Source: Anaerosporobacter mobilis DSM 15930
Lineage (GTDB): Bacteria > Bacillota > Clostridia > Lachnospirales > Lachnospiraceae
Assembly (NCBI RefSeq): GCF_900142955.1
Contig: NZ_FRCP01000006.1
Coordinates: 186,001-250,000, forward strand
Direction: 5' to 3'
DNA: 64,000 nt
Position 1 is the first letter of the stretch; each line of letters begins with the position of its first letter. Below the pieces are notes generated by a model, which was given only the letters and a program-made list of their open reading frames with translations, had not been told where the DNA came from and searched no databases. The position numbers were made by a program, and so were the translations under genes. Below are positions 54,620-63,747 of this stretch, piece by piece.

Positions 54620-55331
54620 TGTCGTTATCCTCCTTTGACATAATTTCATATAAGCGACCACGCTCTTCTTCAAAATACCTAGTGATAATAATACGGAAAC
54701 GGTCGGTTATATAGTAACGTTCTTCACTCTCAAGAAACAAGGCTTGCGACAATAAGAAGTTGAATACAAGCTTCATATAGCCATATCTTGATCCTCTTGA
54801 TGCCTTCCCAGTCATATTCTCTTCATTAGACACACTAGGAAGTTCATCCCACAGATTTGCTATTGCTTCAAAACTATTTTCTTCCAGTTCGTTCAAGCGG
54901 AACTGTTCCATACCAGCTATTACATTATGTAACCCAGCATCGACTGCCTTCATAACATCTTCAATTCTCACGTACTCCGTATACGTATAGGTACCTGATC
55001 CCGTATAAAACTTGGTGATAATCTGATAGATAATAAAATAACATAGATATAGTTCCTTATTCAAACGTACACCAATTAAACGACGTAGTTCCTCATTCGT
55101 ATATCCAAACACTCGATTTTGATTCCCTGCTGTAATGAATAAAGTCTCATTGTATTCATAAAGCTTAAGATTCATCTGGGTTAACATCGTATCTAATAGA
55201 TTCGCTACTTCAGCATGATCACGGTATTCTTGATATAGTTCCACATTCTTCGATGTCCTCATACTAACCTCTTCTAAAGCAATTAGTTTTCCGAACAACT
55301 CCATGGCTTTCTCTAAACTACGGTTATCCAT
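54606..55331 (-). CDS. JetB/MksE-like accessory subunit (DUF6063-type)
   Basis: A 241-residue protein between the JetA-like and SMC-like genes. Its size, position and winged-helix-rich composition fit a MukE/JetB-type KITE subunit; FNFLLSQALFLESEERYYITDRFR near the C-terminus is typical. The stop codon of the JetA-like gene is followed after one base by this ATG (TAATATG), so translation is coupled. The assignment rests on synteny more than on motifs. Confidence 0.7.
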   Translation of the reverse strand: MDNRSLEKAMELFGKLIALEEVSMRTSKNVELYQEYRDHAEVANLLDTMLTQMNLKLYEYNETLFITAGNQNRVFGYTNEELRRLIGVRLNKELYLCYFIIYQIITKFYTGSGTYTYTEYVRIEDVMKAVDAGLHNVIAGMEQFRLNELEENSFEAIANLWDELPSVSNEENMTGKASRGSRYGYMKLVFNFLLSQALFLESEERYYITDRFRIIITRYFEEERGRLYEIMSKEDNDNASY

Positions 55332-55332
55332 A

Positions 55333-56895
55333 TTAATCCACATACTCCTTCCTTACAAATTCAATATTCGAAGTAAAGAAACTAGCCTTATCTCCACCAG
55401 ATACAATCTGAATGTTCTCTATCATTTCTTCGCTTAATTCCTTTGACATAACAATTTCAAAATGTAACTTCCTATATTTTTCATTCTCTGGTGACCGTAA
55501 CATATCGGAAATAATGCCTTCAAGGAACGTGTCAGGTTCTTTCTCGATTTCCCATATGCGATATTCTTTCTTCTGGCATAGATGCACTAAGAACGAATAG
55601 TAATCACTGTTCTTGAAAATCTCATCAAAATATTTCACTTCAAGCTTACGGTTAAAAGAAACCAAATCAAATTGTTTCTTTGCAATTAGCAACTCAAATA
55701 AGGTTCTGGCAATTGATATGAAATTGCTCCTAATACGTTCGTCTTCTTTCTCATCTTCATATGCATACGTAGTTATTTCAATTTCTTCTACTTTCTCAGC
55801 CTGTTCTTCTGCACTCTGCGGATACGTAGTAAGTTCATCGATACTAGCCAGATTCCAGGTCTTTCGTATATTCGGTAATAAAAGCGGTTCAATCATGGCT
55901 TTTAGTAAACTCGTATCTTGCTTCAAACGGATCTTAGATTCATAATCTCTAAAATCAAAAGACGCTCGTAACCTACCTAATTTGGCAGTTCTAAGCATCT
56001 CATCCGCTTTCTTTTGCAGGTCCATACAATCTACTAGTAACTCATTGTGTTTTCCAATCGCTTTTAACAGCTCCTTCTCTAACTCATGTATCTCTTGTAG
56101 AGATTGTATATAAGAGTCTGTTTTCCCATCTTCGTCATTACCTAACTCCGCTTTTTCTACCGCTTTACGAATCAATTCTGTATTCTTTGAAAACAACCTT
56201 TGTTCTTCTTCAAACCATTTCATCCCCGTCTTCACGAAACTATCATAGGCTTTCATACCTTCGAATACGTCATTACTTAGTACTTGAATCACTTCATTCT
56301 TACGAAGGCTAAGCATATTCACTTCATGATTAATACGACGAACAACTTGAATTCCCGATCTAAAATCCTGCGAACGAATCATCTTCTCTAATAATAGTTG
56401 TTCAATATTAATCTTACTTTCATCTTTAATTTCCTTCGTATCAAGATAGAATTCAATTGCATCAGAAGTAAGGGTATATGTAACTTGATCCCCCTCTAAC
56501 TGGCTATTAATTAACTTTACACGAGTTACATTCTTCTTACGCGTGGCTGGATCATAATAATCCATATAGAACGGTTTTCCCTCGTTGTGAATCTTATCGA
56601 ATATATATCCAATTAATTCCTTAGTCTCTTCAGATAATGAAGGTATACCAAAATCTCTTTCTAATAACGAGGCCAAAAAAGCAGCATATCTTGCATATGT
56701 CACTTCCATATTATTAAAATTATTCTCTTCTATAAAAAAGCGTAATACCGCCATTAGCACATAACCCATGTCGATATCCGCATATTTCCCTTCTTTATAC
56801 TGTGTGAGGGAGTACTCTTTAATTCTAAAAAACGGGTAGTATTTCTTTAGATTTTGCATACGTTCATAATGAAAATCTACAACTTCTTGTATCAC
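55333..56895 (-). CDS. JetA-like kleisin-type subunit (DUF5716-type)
   Basis: A 520-residue protein that opens the three-gene operon. It has an N-terminal helical region (about 1-110), a long helical middle (about 200-330) and an Asp/Glu-rich break followed by a C-terminal domain, resembling the Wadjet JetA family (formerly DUF5716), which acts as the kleisin-like bridge of the SMC complex. The start is GTG, seven bases after GGGAGG. A terminator separates it from the upstream cNMP-binding-like gene. Confidence 0.75.
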   Translation of the reverse strand: MIQEVVDFHYERMQNLKKYYPFFRIKEYSLTQYKEGKYADIDMGYVLMAVLRFFIEENNFNNMEVTYARYAAFLASLLERDFGIPSLSEETKELIGYIFDKIHNEGKPFYMDYYDPATRKKNVTRVKLINSQLEGDQVTYTLTSDAIEFYLDTKEIKDESKINIEQLLLEKMIRSQDFRSGIQVVRRINHEVNMLSLRKNEVIQVLSNDVFEGMKAYDSFVKTGMKWFEEEQRLFSKNTELIRKAVEKAELGNDEDGKTDSYIQSLQEIHELEKELLKAIGKHNELLVDCMDLQKKADEMLRTAKLGRLRASFDFRDYESKIRLKQDTSLLKAMIEPLLLPNIRKTWNLASIDELTTYPQSAEEQAEKVEEIEITTYAYEDEKEDERIRSNFISIARTLFELLIAKKQFDLVSFNRKLEVKYFDEIFKNSDYYSFLVHLCQKKEYRIWEIEKEPDTFLEGIISDMLRSPENEKYRKLHFEIVMSKELSEEMIENIQIVSGGDKASFFTSNIEFVRKEYVD

Positions 56896-56983
56896 ACTTA
56901 TCCCTCCCTAATCTAAAATGCTGCCCTTTATCATACCATATTTCTATCAAACTGCATATAACAAAATGTGACAAGACATAATA

Positions 56984-57024
56984 AAAAGACAACTATTATC
57001 GCATTCCAGTCGATAAAAATTGTC
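56984..57024 (-). terminator. Terminator between the cNMP-binding-like gene and the condensin operon
   Basis: On the minus strand GACAATTTTTATCG pairs with CGATAATAGTTGTC, followed by TTTTTATTATG. It would end the upstream gene's transcript, so the three condensin-like genes probably have their own promoter. Confidence 0.75.
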
Positions 57025-57098
57025 CTCTTATTACCAACGGATGTTTCAACCCGCTAGGCTACTACTATAGTAAACTTGCATATTTTAAACCAATATAA

Positions 57099-59438
57099 TT
57101 ATAACTCATTATAGTATGCTCTCGTCTCAATTAACTCTTGCGTTAATTCTATACCTTCTTTTTCTAACGCTTTATAACGAAGGTCGATTTCATGGATCTT
57201 CTTACTATTCTCTCTGTTGAATCGCGTCATGGCTTCTGCGAATAAAGGTTGATTCATAAGACGCTCGCGAATTGGTTTCTTGAATGGGCAGTACATGGCA
57301 AGTAATTCTCTTACATACTTATTCAAGCGTATAGCACCCTTTGATTCATTCTTAATCCAATTCACATAATCAATAACAAAGATTTCTCTAGAATTACTCT
57401 TTCCTTTTTGAATCTGCGACTTAATTCTCTCTTTTGTTTCTGGTGATAAATCACGATTCTTCTTATAAAACTGAATATAGTCAACATACTCTGATGTGAG
57501 TGATTTGTATTTGATATTATTCCAAGCAGTTCCTTGAATACTTCTGCAAAGTTCCCAGTGAAATCTTCCAAAAACCTTAATTAGCATATCCTCTAATTCA
57601 ACTTCAGCAAAGCAAGGTAATAGGAATCGACCACTAGTGTCTCTCTTCTTACCTGAAATCTCTTGCCACATAACACCGTTAATACCTGCTGTTGGTAAGA
57701 GAATAATATCCGGAAAAACTTCCTTTTGAATATATTCTTTCTCTATATTCTTTTCCGCATCATAATAAAGAGCTTCACGATAGAATACGGAATAATCAAT
57801 CTCTCTTAATTGATTAATAACGTAATTAACCTTAGCTGCTGTTACATAGGTTGAGCGTAAACTCTTTACAAACATATCTTGGTGAAGAATAGGTATGAAC
57901 GAATAAACTTGTCCATTAACAAGGCGATTATTACATTGGAACATGTTAATAATTTCATAATTTAACTTTTTGAGGGAGTCATTTAACAATGCCTTCTCTT
58001 CTTCCGCAGACATACGAATAGACCTCTTCATTTCACGAATTGATTCTGTATAGTCTAAATCAAATTCACTCTTTGAAGGCTCCCTACGTCCTTCATAGAT
58101 CTCAACCAACCAATCTCTAATATTATAAACTTTACATGGTATACTTTCATCTATCTGAGTATCTAGGTAATATAATTCTACTAATTGTTGTTTTGTTAAT
58201 AATGTTTCATCAAAAAAACCATAGCGTAAGAAAAGATCAATTACTTTATCTGTATTCTTTTCATTATAGGCTCTTAAAAACACAGTTTGATACATCGGAT
58301 AAAACATCTTAGATATGCCTCTACGAATTGCTCTTGCTTCATCTGAGGAATCGTATTTATCTGTAAGGTTCCTAAACATGGCAACATATTTCTTAAGTTC
58401 AACCGTTTCGTCAGATCCAAGCTGTGCATACTCAATAATTTTTCTCATAGAGTCTTGTAACTCATTCATTACCTTCATCTCATCGACTTCTTGCAACTGA
58501 TCATTATCCGTATCCTTCTTATCGATTTCAACCGATGTCCCTGTAAGTAAAACAGAATATAGCTGTTCCATTCTATCGCGATTAATATATAATGCTCTAG
58601 CAGTTTTAGTTGAAAGTAATTTCTCCGCGCTATTAATCTCTTCAATTATTTGATCAATTAATACATCTAGTTCCTCATTCTTCTTTCCAAGTTTATGCAC
58701 TTCAATTGCAATATTAATTGCTTGGTAGAAGAGTGAATCCCCCGTCTCACTTATCATATATTCAAGTAATTGACTAACATAAACTGCTCTTTCTCTTGTC
58801 TCTGTGATGTATGTAATAAAATCTGCCGCGATTTCATTAACATGACGTGTCGTAAGTGCTTCGCCGCAGGCAAAAAAGGCTTTCTGTATATCAACAGGTA
58901 CTTTACTAAGCACGCTGTAATAGTCCATATTAACACGATTTCGTAATACTTCTGCCGGGAATGGCTCAAGAGTTTCTAAAGAGTCCATAGGATTCACACG
59001 AAATCCTACCTTCGCTGCTAACGTTTTGAACTCTGAATATGCATAACATAAAAACTCATACAACTTTTTTGCTTTTAGATCAAATTCAACATAGGTCTTA
59101 CTTACCTCAACTAGATATCTTGATAAGCTAGCTACTAACAATCCTGAATAATCCTTATTCCCTTCTATAATTGCTTTGATACTGTCCTTATTCGTCACCT
59201 CAAAAGGGAACAATACTACATCATCAAAAGCTATGTAACTACTAACAAATCTCCCCGCGTATAAATCAGTAACCCCTATAAAACTTCCCGAACCAACCAC
59301 CACTCTAGATCCATCATTCTGAATTAATACTCTCCCCTTAAGTACTAAACAAATGGTAGATAAACTCTCGTTCTCTCCATAGATTTCTGTCCCTTTTATT
59401 AGCTGGTTGACTGTGTGTGGATTAAGACTCACTCCCAT
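57099..59438 (-). CDS. Large protein with N-terminal cyclic-nucleotide-binding-like domain
   Basis: A 779-residue cytoplasmic protein. Residues about 10-115 form a cNMP-binding beta-roll (ICLVLKGRVLIQNDG, GSGSFIGVTDLYAG), but the phosphate-binding cassette lacks the usual Arg-Ala pair (SSYIAFDD), so binding of cAMP is doubtful. The remaining 660 residues are mainly helical and match nothing I recognise; a segment near 620 (DTSGRFLLPCFAEVELEDMLI) looks conserved. GAGGTGATATA precedes the ATG. It lies upstream of the condensin-like operon but ends in its own terminator. Confidence 0.7.
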   Translation of the reverse strand: MGVSLNPHTVNQLIKGTEIYGENESLSTICLVLKGRVLIQNDGSRVVVGSGSFIGVTDLYAGRFVSSYIAFDDVVLFPFEVTNKDSIKAIIEGNKDYSGLLVASLSRYLVEVSKTYVEFDLKAKKLYEFLCYAYSEFKTLAAKVGFRVNPMDSLETLEPFPAEVLRNRVNMDYYSVLSKVPVDIQKAFFACGEALTTRHVNEIAADFITYITETRERAVYVSQLLEYMISETGDSLFYQAINIAIEVHKLGKKNEELDVLIDQIIEEINSAEKLLSTKTARALYINRDRMEQLYSVLLTGTSVEIDKKDTDNDQLQEVDEMKVMNELQDSMRKIIEYAQLGSDETVELKKYVAMFRNLTDKYDSSDEARAIRRGISKMFYPMYQTVFLRAYNEKNTDKVIDLFLRYGFFDETLLTKQQLVELYYLDTQIDESIPCKVYNIRDWLVEIYEGRREPSKSEFDLDYTESIREMKRSIRMSAEEEKALLNDSLKKLNYEIINMFQCNNRLVNGQVYSFIPILHQDMFVKSLRSTYVTAAKVNYVINQLREIDYSVFYREALYYDAEKNIEKEYIQKEVFPDIILLPTAGINGVMWQEISGKKRDTSGRFLLPCFAEVELEDMLIKVFGRFHWELCRSIQGTAWNNIKYKSLTSEYVDYIQFYKKNRDLSPETKERIKSQIQKGKSNSREIFVIDYVNWIKNESKGAIRLNKYVRELLAMYCPFKKPIRERLMNQPLFAEAMTRFNRENSKKIHEIDLRYKALEKEGIELTQELIETRAYYNEL

Positions 59439-59601
59439 TATATCACCTCGAAATTCAAATTTTATCCTATCATTATAGACTGTCTAAATATATTGAATCT
59501 ATTATAATGCAAAATGCGTCTAACATCAAAGTAAATTTCTTACCTTTTGTAGAATTAGCGCGAATTTAAAGCGTTTTGGGACTATATTCCTAAAAAAGAA
59601 A

Positions 59602-59631
59602 ACAAAAAAGACCATTCGATTAAAATGGTCT
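59602..59631 (-). terminator. Terminator of the SRP RNA
   Basis: On the minus strand AGACCATT / AATGGTCT with a 7-base loop, followed by TTTTTTG, 25 bases past the RNA's 3' end. Confidence 0.88.
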
Positions 59632-59655
59632 GCAAAATATCTATATTATATTAAT

Positions 59656-59918
59656 CCGTGCGCCTCGCTTCGAATATTCTTCATAAACGTTACCTTTCTA
59701 GTTAACTCGGCCCAGGCACCCTTACGGCACACAAGAGGTTTCGCTTAGTGCTGCTTCATTCCTGACCTGACACGGTTCACGAATTCCTGTTGCGTAAGAC
59801 CCAGACGTCAACATCACTTTTAAAGGGCAGCTCTACAATAGAATACCCTCGGACAAGACATCACCCCTGCTGTAGCGGATTGCAGGTACAGGGCACCGCT
59901 ATCTCCCCGGCTGCACGG
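59656..59918 (-). ncRNA. ffs: Signal recognition particle RNA, large bacterial type
   Basis: About 263 nt with an Alu domain, as in Bacillus and clostridia. The 5' end CCGTGCAGCCGGGGAG pairs with the 3' end ...GCGCACGG; the 5' part has the GGTGCCCTGTACC and CAATCCGCTACAGCAGGGG hairpins, and the 3' part has the universally conserved Ffh-binding helix with GTCAGGTCAGGAATGAAGCAGC. The remaining 59.44-60.05 kb gap holds only its terminator and promoter-side AT-rich sequence. Confidence 0.95.
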
Positions 59919-60045
59919 AAATTTTATGACAAATTAAATATATCTATTATGAAATTATATGATTCACAGTAACAATTTGTACTGCATTCAGATATTCAGT
60001 ATACACAAATCCCTTGTACTTGTCAATATATTTTGACTGCTACAA

Positions 60046-60507
60046 TTATCCTTTTTTCTTTTCCTCTCGTAGTCTTTTGAAAAATTCCTTAAGCATTCGA
60101 CTGCATTCCTCTTCCATTACACCAGTTTCTAATTCCACCTGATGATTAAACTGATTCATCTGCAAGAGATTCAGTACAGAGCCCGCACATCCAGCTTTCG
60201 GATTCATACTCCCGACAACCACTCTCTTAATTCTTGCTTGTACAATTGCACCTGCACACATCTGACAAGGTTCCAGCGTTATATACATGGTACAGTCCTC
60301 AAGTCTCCAATCACCAAGCACCTTACTAGCCTTTTTAATTGCTAACAATTCTGCATGCGCCAGAGTATTCTTATCTGTGTTTCTTCTGTTGTAAGCTCTC
60401 GCTATAATTCTATCTTCATATACTATGACGCAACCTATTGGCACTTCATCGATTTTATCCGCTTTTTTCGCTTGTTTCAAAGCTTCTCTCATATATTTTT
60501 GGTCCAT
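60046..60507 (-). CDS. tadA: tRNA-specific adenosine deaminase
   Basis: Converts A34 to inosine in tRNA-Arg(ACG). The 153-residue zinc deaminase has the HAE motif (LAHAELLAI) and the PCQMCAG zinc site, and the N-terminal MREALKQAKKADK helix of the family. It lies just upstream of the SRP RNA on the same strand, an arrangement seen in many Firmicutes, where dnaX and recR often follow; here they do not. Confidence 0.93.
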   Translation of the reverse strand: MDQKYMREALKQAKKADKIDEVPIGCVIVYEDRIIARAYNRRNTDKNTLAHAELLAIKKASKVLGDWRLEDCTMYITLEPCQMCAGAIVQARIKRVVVGSMNPKAGCAGSVLNLLQMNQFNHQVELETGVMEEECSRMLKEFFKRLREEKKKG

Positions 60508-60551
60508 ATTTAGCCAACATGCTCCTTTAATCTATTCTAGTAGTTAGGAAA

Positions 60552-60594
60552 TTGCCAAACTCTTTGTAATGGCGACAAGGAAAAGAGTTTGGCA
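60552..60594. repeat. Short palindrome related to the csoR-copZ element
   Basis: TTGCCAAACTCTTT / AAAGAGTTTGGCAA stem. It shares CAAACTCTTTGTAATG (with one change) with the left end of the element at 17341-17533 and looks like its ends joined without the middle. It sits between divergent tadA and the radical SAM gene. Confidence 0.65.
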
Positions 60595-60690
60595 AATAAT
60601 AAACGTACTAATCTAATTTGTTTATTCTAATTATATATGCTATTATAATAACATAAAATATACTGTTGTGAAAGGAGCACGTTTACTTCT

Positions 60691-61392
60691 ATGCAAATCC
60701 ATGGATTCAACAAAACCACTTTGCTTGATTATCCTAAGCATCTGGCTGCAACTATTTTCTTAGGATGTTGCAACTTCCGTTGTCCCTTCTGCCACAACTC
60801 TTCTCTTGTACTATCTACAGATACACAACCATCACTTACTGTTTCTGAAGTACTTGATACCTTAAAGAGTCGTAGTAGTATCTTAGAGGGAGTATGCATT
60901 ACTGGTGGCGAGCCAACCTTGTCTAAAGATTTGCCTGAATTCATACAAGTTATCAAGAATATTGGATTAAAGGTCAAACTAGATACAAACGGTAGTAATC
61001 CACTTATGTTGCAGTACTTATTGTCACAGCAATTACTCGATTATATTGCCATGGACATAAAGAATTCCCGCGCTCGATACATAGAAACAATTGGTGTCCC
61101 TGGATACTCCTTAGATGCCATCGATGCTTCAATCTCACTTATACAAAACAGCGGTATTCCATATGAATTCAGAACTACAGTTGTTAAGGAATACCATTCC
61201 CTAGAAGACATGCTGGCTATTGGAAGATGGTTAGAGGGTTCCAAGGAATATTATCTTCAGTTATTCTTAGATAGTGGAGATATTCTATCGCCAGGTCTTC
61301 ATGCACCTACCCAGGAAACAATGGTAGAATATCAAGAAGCTTTACAACCATATTTTAATACTGTAGGAATTCGTGGAATGGAAACGAATTAA
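60691..61392 (+). CDS. Radical SAM protein, anaerobic NTP reductase activase-like
   Basis: A 233-residue radical SAM enzyme with the cluster motif CNFRCPFC (Cys27, 31, 34), the CITGGEPTL motif and a KLDTNGS segment. It fits the NrdG2/anaerobic ribonucleotide reductase activating family (glycyl-radical activase). No nrdD or other glycyl-radical enzyme is nearby, so its partner is unknown. GAAAGGAGCACG precedes the ATG. Confidence 0.85.
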   Translation: MQIHGFNKTTLLDYPKHLAATIFLGCCNFRCPFCHNSSLVLSTDTQPSLTVSEVLDTLKSRSSILEGVCITGGEPTLSKDLPEFIQVIKNIGLKVKLDTNGSNPLMLQYLLSQQLLDYIAMDIKNSRARYIETIGVPGYSLDAIDASISLIQNSGIPYEFRTTVVKEYHSLEDMLAIGRWLEGSKEYYLQLFLDSGDILSPGLHAPTQETMVEYQEALQPYFNTVGIRGMETN

Positions 61393-61412
61393 TAAAGGAG
61401 TAGTCTATTATT

Positions 61413-61964
61413 ATGAAGTCATATTATGAAACAGAACGTCTACAACTTAGAATAATAACAAGCTCTTACGCAGCTGAAGTACTCAATTTTTATGAACGTA
61501 ATAAAAATTTTTTTAACTATTGGGAGCCAGATCGCGTTCGCTTGTTCTACACAAAAGACTTTCAACGAGCAAATCTTGTATATGAATATAATGAAACGGT
61601 TAAATTACATTTTCTGCGTTTTTGGATCTTTGAGAAGTCCAATCCTGAACATATAATTGGCTGTGTATGTTTTCAGAATCTTCAAAAAGGTTCCCTTATG
61701 ACTTGTACCGTTGGGTACAAATTAGACCAGGATTATGTTGGATATGGTTACGCATCGGAATCTTTAGAAAAAGCCGTTGAGGTAGTCTTTAATGACCTCA
61801 ATTTTCATAGAATAGAAGCACTTATTCATCCGATGAACGCTCCTTCCATTCACTTAATCGAGAAACTAGGTTTTGAATTTGAAGGCATTGCAAAATCCTG
61901 TATTCGTCTAAACAACAAATGGACTGATCATTTGCGTTACGCACTGATCAATCCATCTCATTAA
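61413..61964 (+). CDS. GNAT acetyltransferase, RimJ/RimL type
   Basis: A 183-residue N-acetyltransferase with a C-terminal acetyl-CoA site: VGYKLDQDYVGYGYASESLEKAV in two blocks, then HRIEALIHPMNAPSIHLIEKLGFEFEG. Substrate could be a ribosomal protein N-terminus or a small amine. It follows the radical SAM gene after 20 bp (AAAGGAG before the ATG), so the two are probably co-transcribed. Its stop codon abuts the end of the opposite-strand gene. Confidence 0.85.
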   Translation: MKSYYETERLQLRIITSSYAAEVLNFYERNKNFFNYWEPDRVRLFYTKDFQRANLVYEYNETVKLHFLRFWIFEKSNPEHIIGCVCFQNLQKGSLMTCTVGYKLDQDYVGYGYASESLEKAVEVVFNDLNFHRIEALIHPMNAPSIHLIEKLGFEFEGIAKSCIRLNNKWTDHLRYALINPSH

Positions 61965-63647
61965 TCACATATTAATCTTGAGATACCAATACCCGAATTC
62001 TCCAGTCTTTTGTTCTACATTCTTAGAACATTTAAACTGTGCAAATCCGAACATCTTTGCCATAAACTTCTCACGATTTTGGAAAACTCCAGGCACACCA
62101 AGGATATATTCTTCACCATCTATTACTTTCCGCTTTGCAAAAATTAGGTGGCGGAAGTTATAGTATCCATGAAGTAAAAAACTATTGTTTCCAAGGACCC
62201 AATTTTCTATTGGAAATAATCCAATATCTCCCGGCTCTATTCTAACACATGCAACAATCTCATCGTCCTCAAAAGGATAAATAGCTGGGTACTTCTGTAA
62301 GATTCTTTCAGCTGTTGAGGTTTTCTTCTTCGCTACCTCTTCAAGACGCTCATTCCATTCCTTCTCAGTATTCGCTTCATAGAAGGATTGTTCCTCTTCA
62401 AACAGAGTTTTTCCATATTCCTCACTAGTCAATGTTGCCGCGACTTCTTCCTCTTCGTTCTCTTTTTGGTCTTCCTGTTCATACATCTTTGCACCAATAT
62501 CATTTGCTTCATTAACTAGAATTTCTTCGTTTTCAAATTCTACATTTTCTTCGATTTCTACATTTTCCTCGAGTTCTATATTCTCTTCAAGTTCTATATT
62601 CTCTTCAAGTTCTATATTCTCTTCTACTTCTACATTTTCTACTAGTTCTACAGCCCCTTCTTCATTATCAACTCCTTCTGTCACTCTTGCTTCTTGTTGA
62701 AGGTATTGATTATCGGCATTCGCAACATTAACCTTGGCATCTACAACCGGAAATCCAGTTTCTTGGCTCCGATACCAATTGATAAACCGATACCCCACTA
62801 ATTTGGCTGTCTCTGGTGTTATACTATCCTCTATCTCATTAATTATATTCGTCGTAGTCTTAGGCTCATCATCTAACTCTGCTCCCTGCAACTCTAATTT
62901 TGCTTTCTTTTTTGTGTTTGTCTTTCGTTTTGTTTTCGTATCATTCTGACTATTACAAAAAAGTTCCCACCCACTATCAATACTCTTCAATATACTTTGA
63001 ACGATTTCTTCCTGGCTCTTACTAATTGCGTCTTCGGCTTCTTTTTTTTGTCTAATATATGTAATTTCATCTCTAGGAACCTCAATAATCTTCGGCTCTG
63101 GCATTACCTCTTTGATTACTTTTTTGTTTGTTCCCTTATTAAATTCTATATTAACAACTTTTTCATTCAGAGAATTCTCTTTTTCTGCTATCTTCATGTT
63201 GTCTTTGTTTTCTTCTGTAACAGTATCCTTACCTTTAGTTTTCCAACTTTCCATCTCGTCCCATTCATATAGGTGTGTCAGCATAATTGGTTGGTCGTCC
63301 CATTCAGTCGCAAAATACTTATCCTTAGAGTAATATAAAAGCACCCCACCTAACTGGTCAAAATTGTGTCCCGTATTCATAATATTACTTGCACTCGTGA
63401 TTCCCTTCCACTCAAATCCCCCATTCTTAACCCCTGATTCTGCTAATAGGATTTGAATCATTTTCTTATTTTCACGATAGAATGCATATATCCGTAACTT
63501 CTGTCCATTTAGGCTGGCTGCCTTTATGTTAATTGAAATCCTACATTGACCGTTCCTGAGTTCAATCTTAGCAAAGCCAACATTACTCTTTTTTATACCC
63601 TTTTCATAATTATAAATATACGAAATCAGTCGTTTATATTCTGACAT
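61965..63647 (-). CDS. DUF6128-type protein with acidic tandem repeats
   Basis: A 560-residue protein of unknown function. The N-terminal domain (about 1-130) is beta-rich (VGFAKIELRNGQCRISINI). A long Glu-rich linker includes tandem six-residue repeats ENIELE encoded by 18-bp DNA repeats at about 62563-62634. The C-terminal domain (about 465-560, with EPGDIGLFPIENWVLGNNSF and HGYYNFRHLI) matches the Lachnospiraceae DUF6128 type. No membrane segment. The second ATG (63647) is chosen because AAGG lies nine bases ahead; the first abuts that site. Confidence 0.75.
   Translation of the reverse strand: MSEYKRLISYIYNYEKGIKKSNVGFAKIELRNGQCRISINIKAASLNGQKLRIYAFYRENKKMIQILLAESGVKNGGFEWKGITSASNIMNTGHNFDQLGGVLLYYSKDKYFATEWDDQPIMLTHLYEWDEMESWKTKGKDTVTEENKDNMKIAEKENSLNEKVVNIEFNKGTNKKVIKEVMPEPKIIEVPRDEITYIRQKKEAEDAISKSQEEIVQSILKSIDSGWELFCNSQNDTKTKRKTNTKKKAKLELQGAELDDEPKTTTNIINEIEDSITPETAKLVGYRFINWYRSQETGFPVVDAKVNVANADNQYLQQEARVTEGVDNEEGAVELVENVEVEENIELEENIELEENIELEENVEIEENVEFENEEILVNEANDIGAKMYEQEDQKENEEEEVAATLTSEEYGKTLFEEEQSFYEANTEKEWNERLEEVAKKKTSTAERILQKYPAIYPFEDDEIVACVRIEPGDIGLFPIENWVLGNNSFLLHGYYNFRHLIFAKRKVIDGEEYILGVPGVFQNREKFMAKMFGFAQFKCSKNVEQKTGEFGYWYLKINM
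62563..62634. repeat. 18-bp in-frame tandem repeats in the DUF6128-type gene
   Basis: Unit TTCTCTTCAAGTTCTATA: two perfect copies at 62581-62598 and 62599-62616, flanked by diverged copies at 62563-62580 and 62617-62634. They encode ENIELE repeats on the minus strand. Confidence 0.85.
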
Positions 63648-63747
63648 CCCACTCATCCTTCCTTTTTGGCCATCATAAAGAAAAGCGCAATTACTTATGC
63701 TTTATATATATTCAAAAAGGTTGTCCTTTATGTTAGGAATCTATTAA

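Noticed and set aside
59790..59972. 60-codon open frame on the plus strand
   Set aside because: It lies antisense to the SRP RNA; the conserved RNA motifs explain the sequence and no ribosome-binding site or protein similarity is visible.
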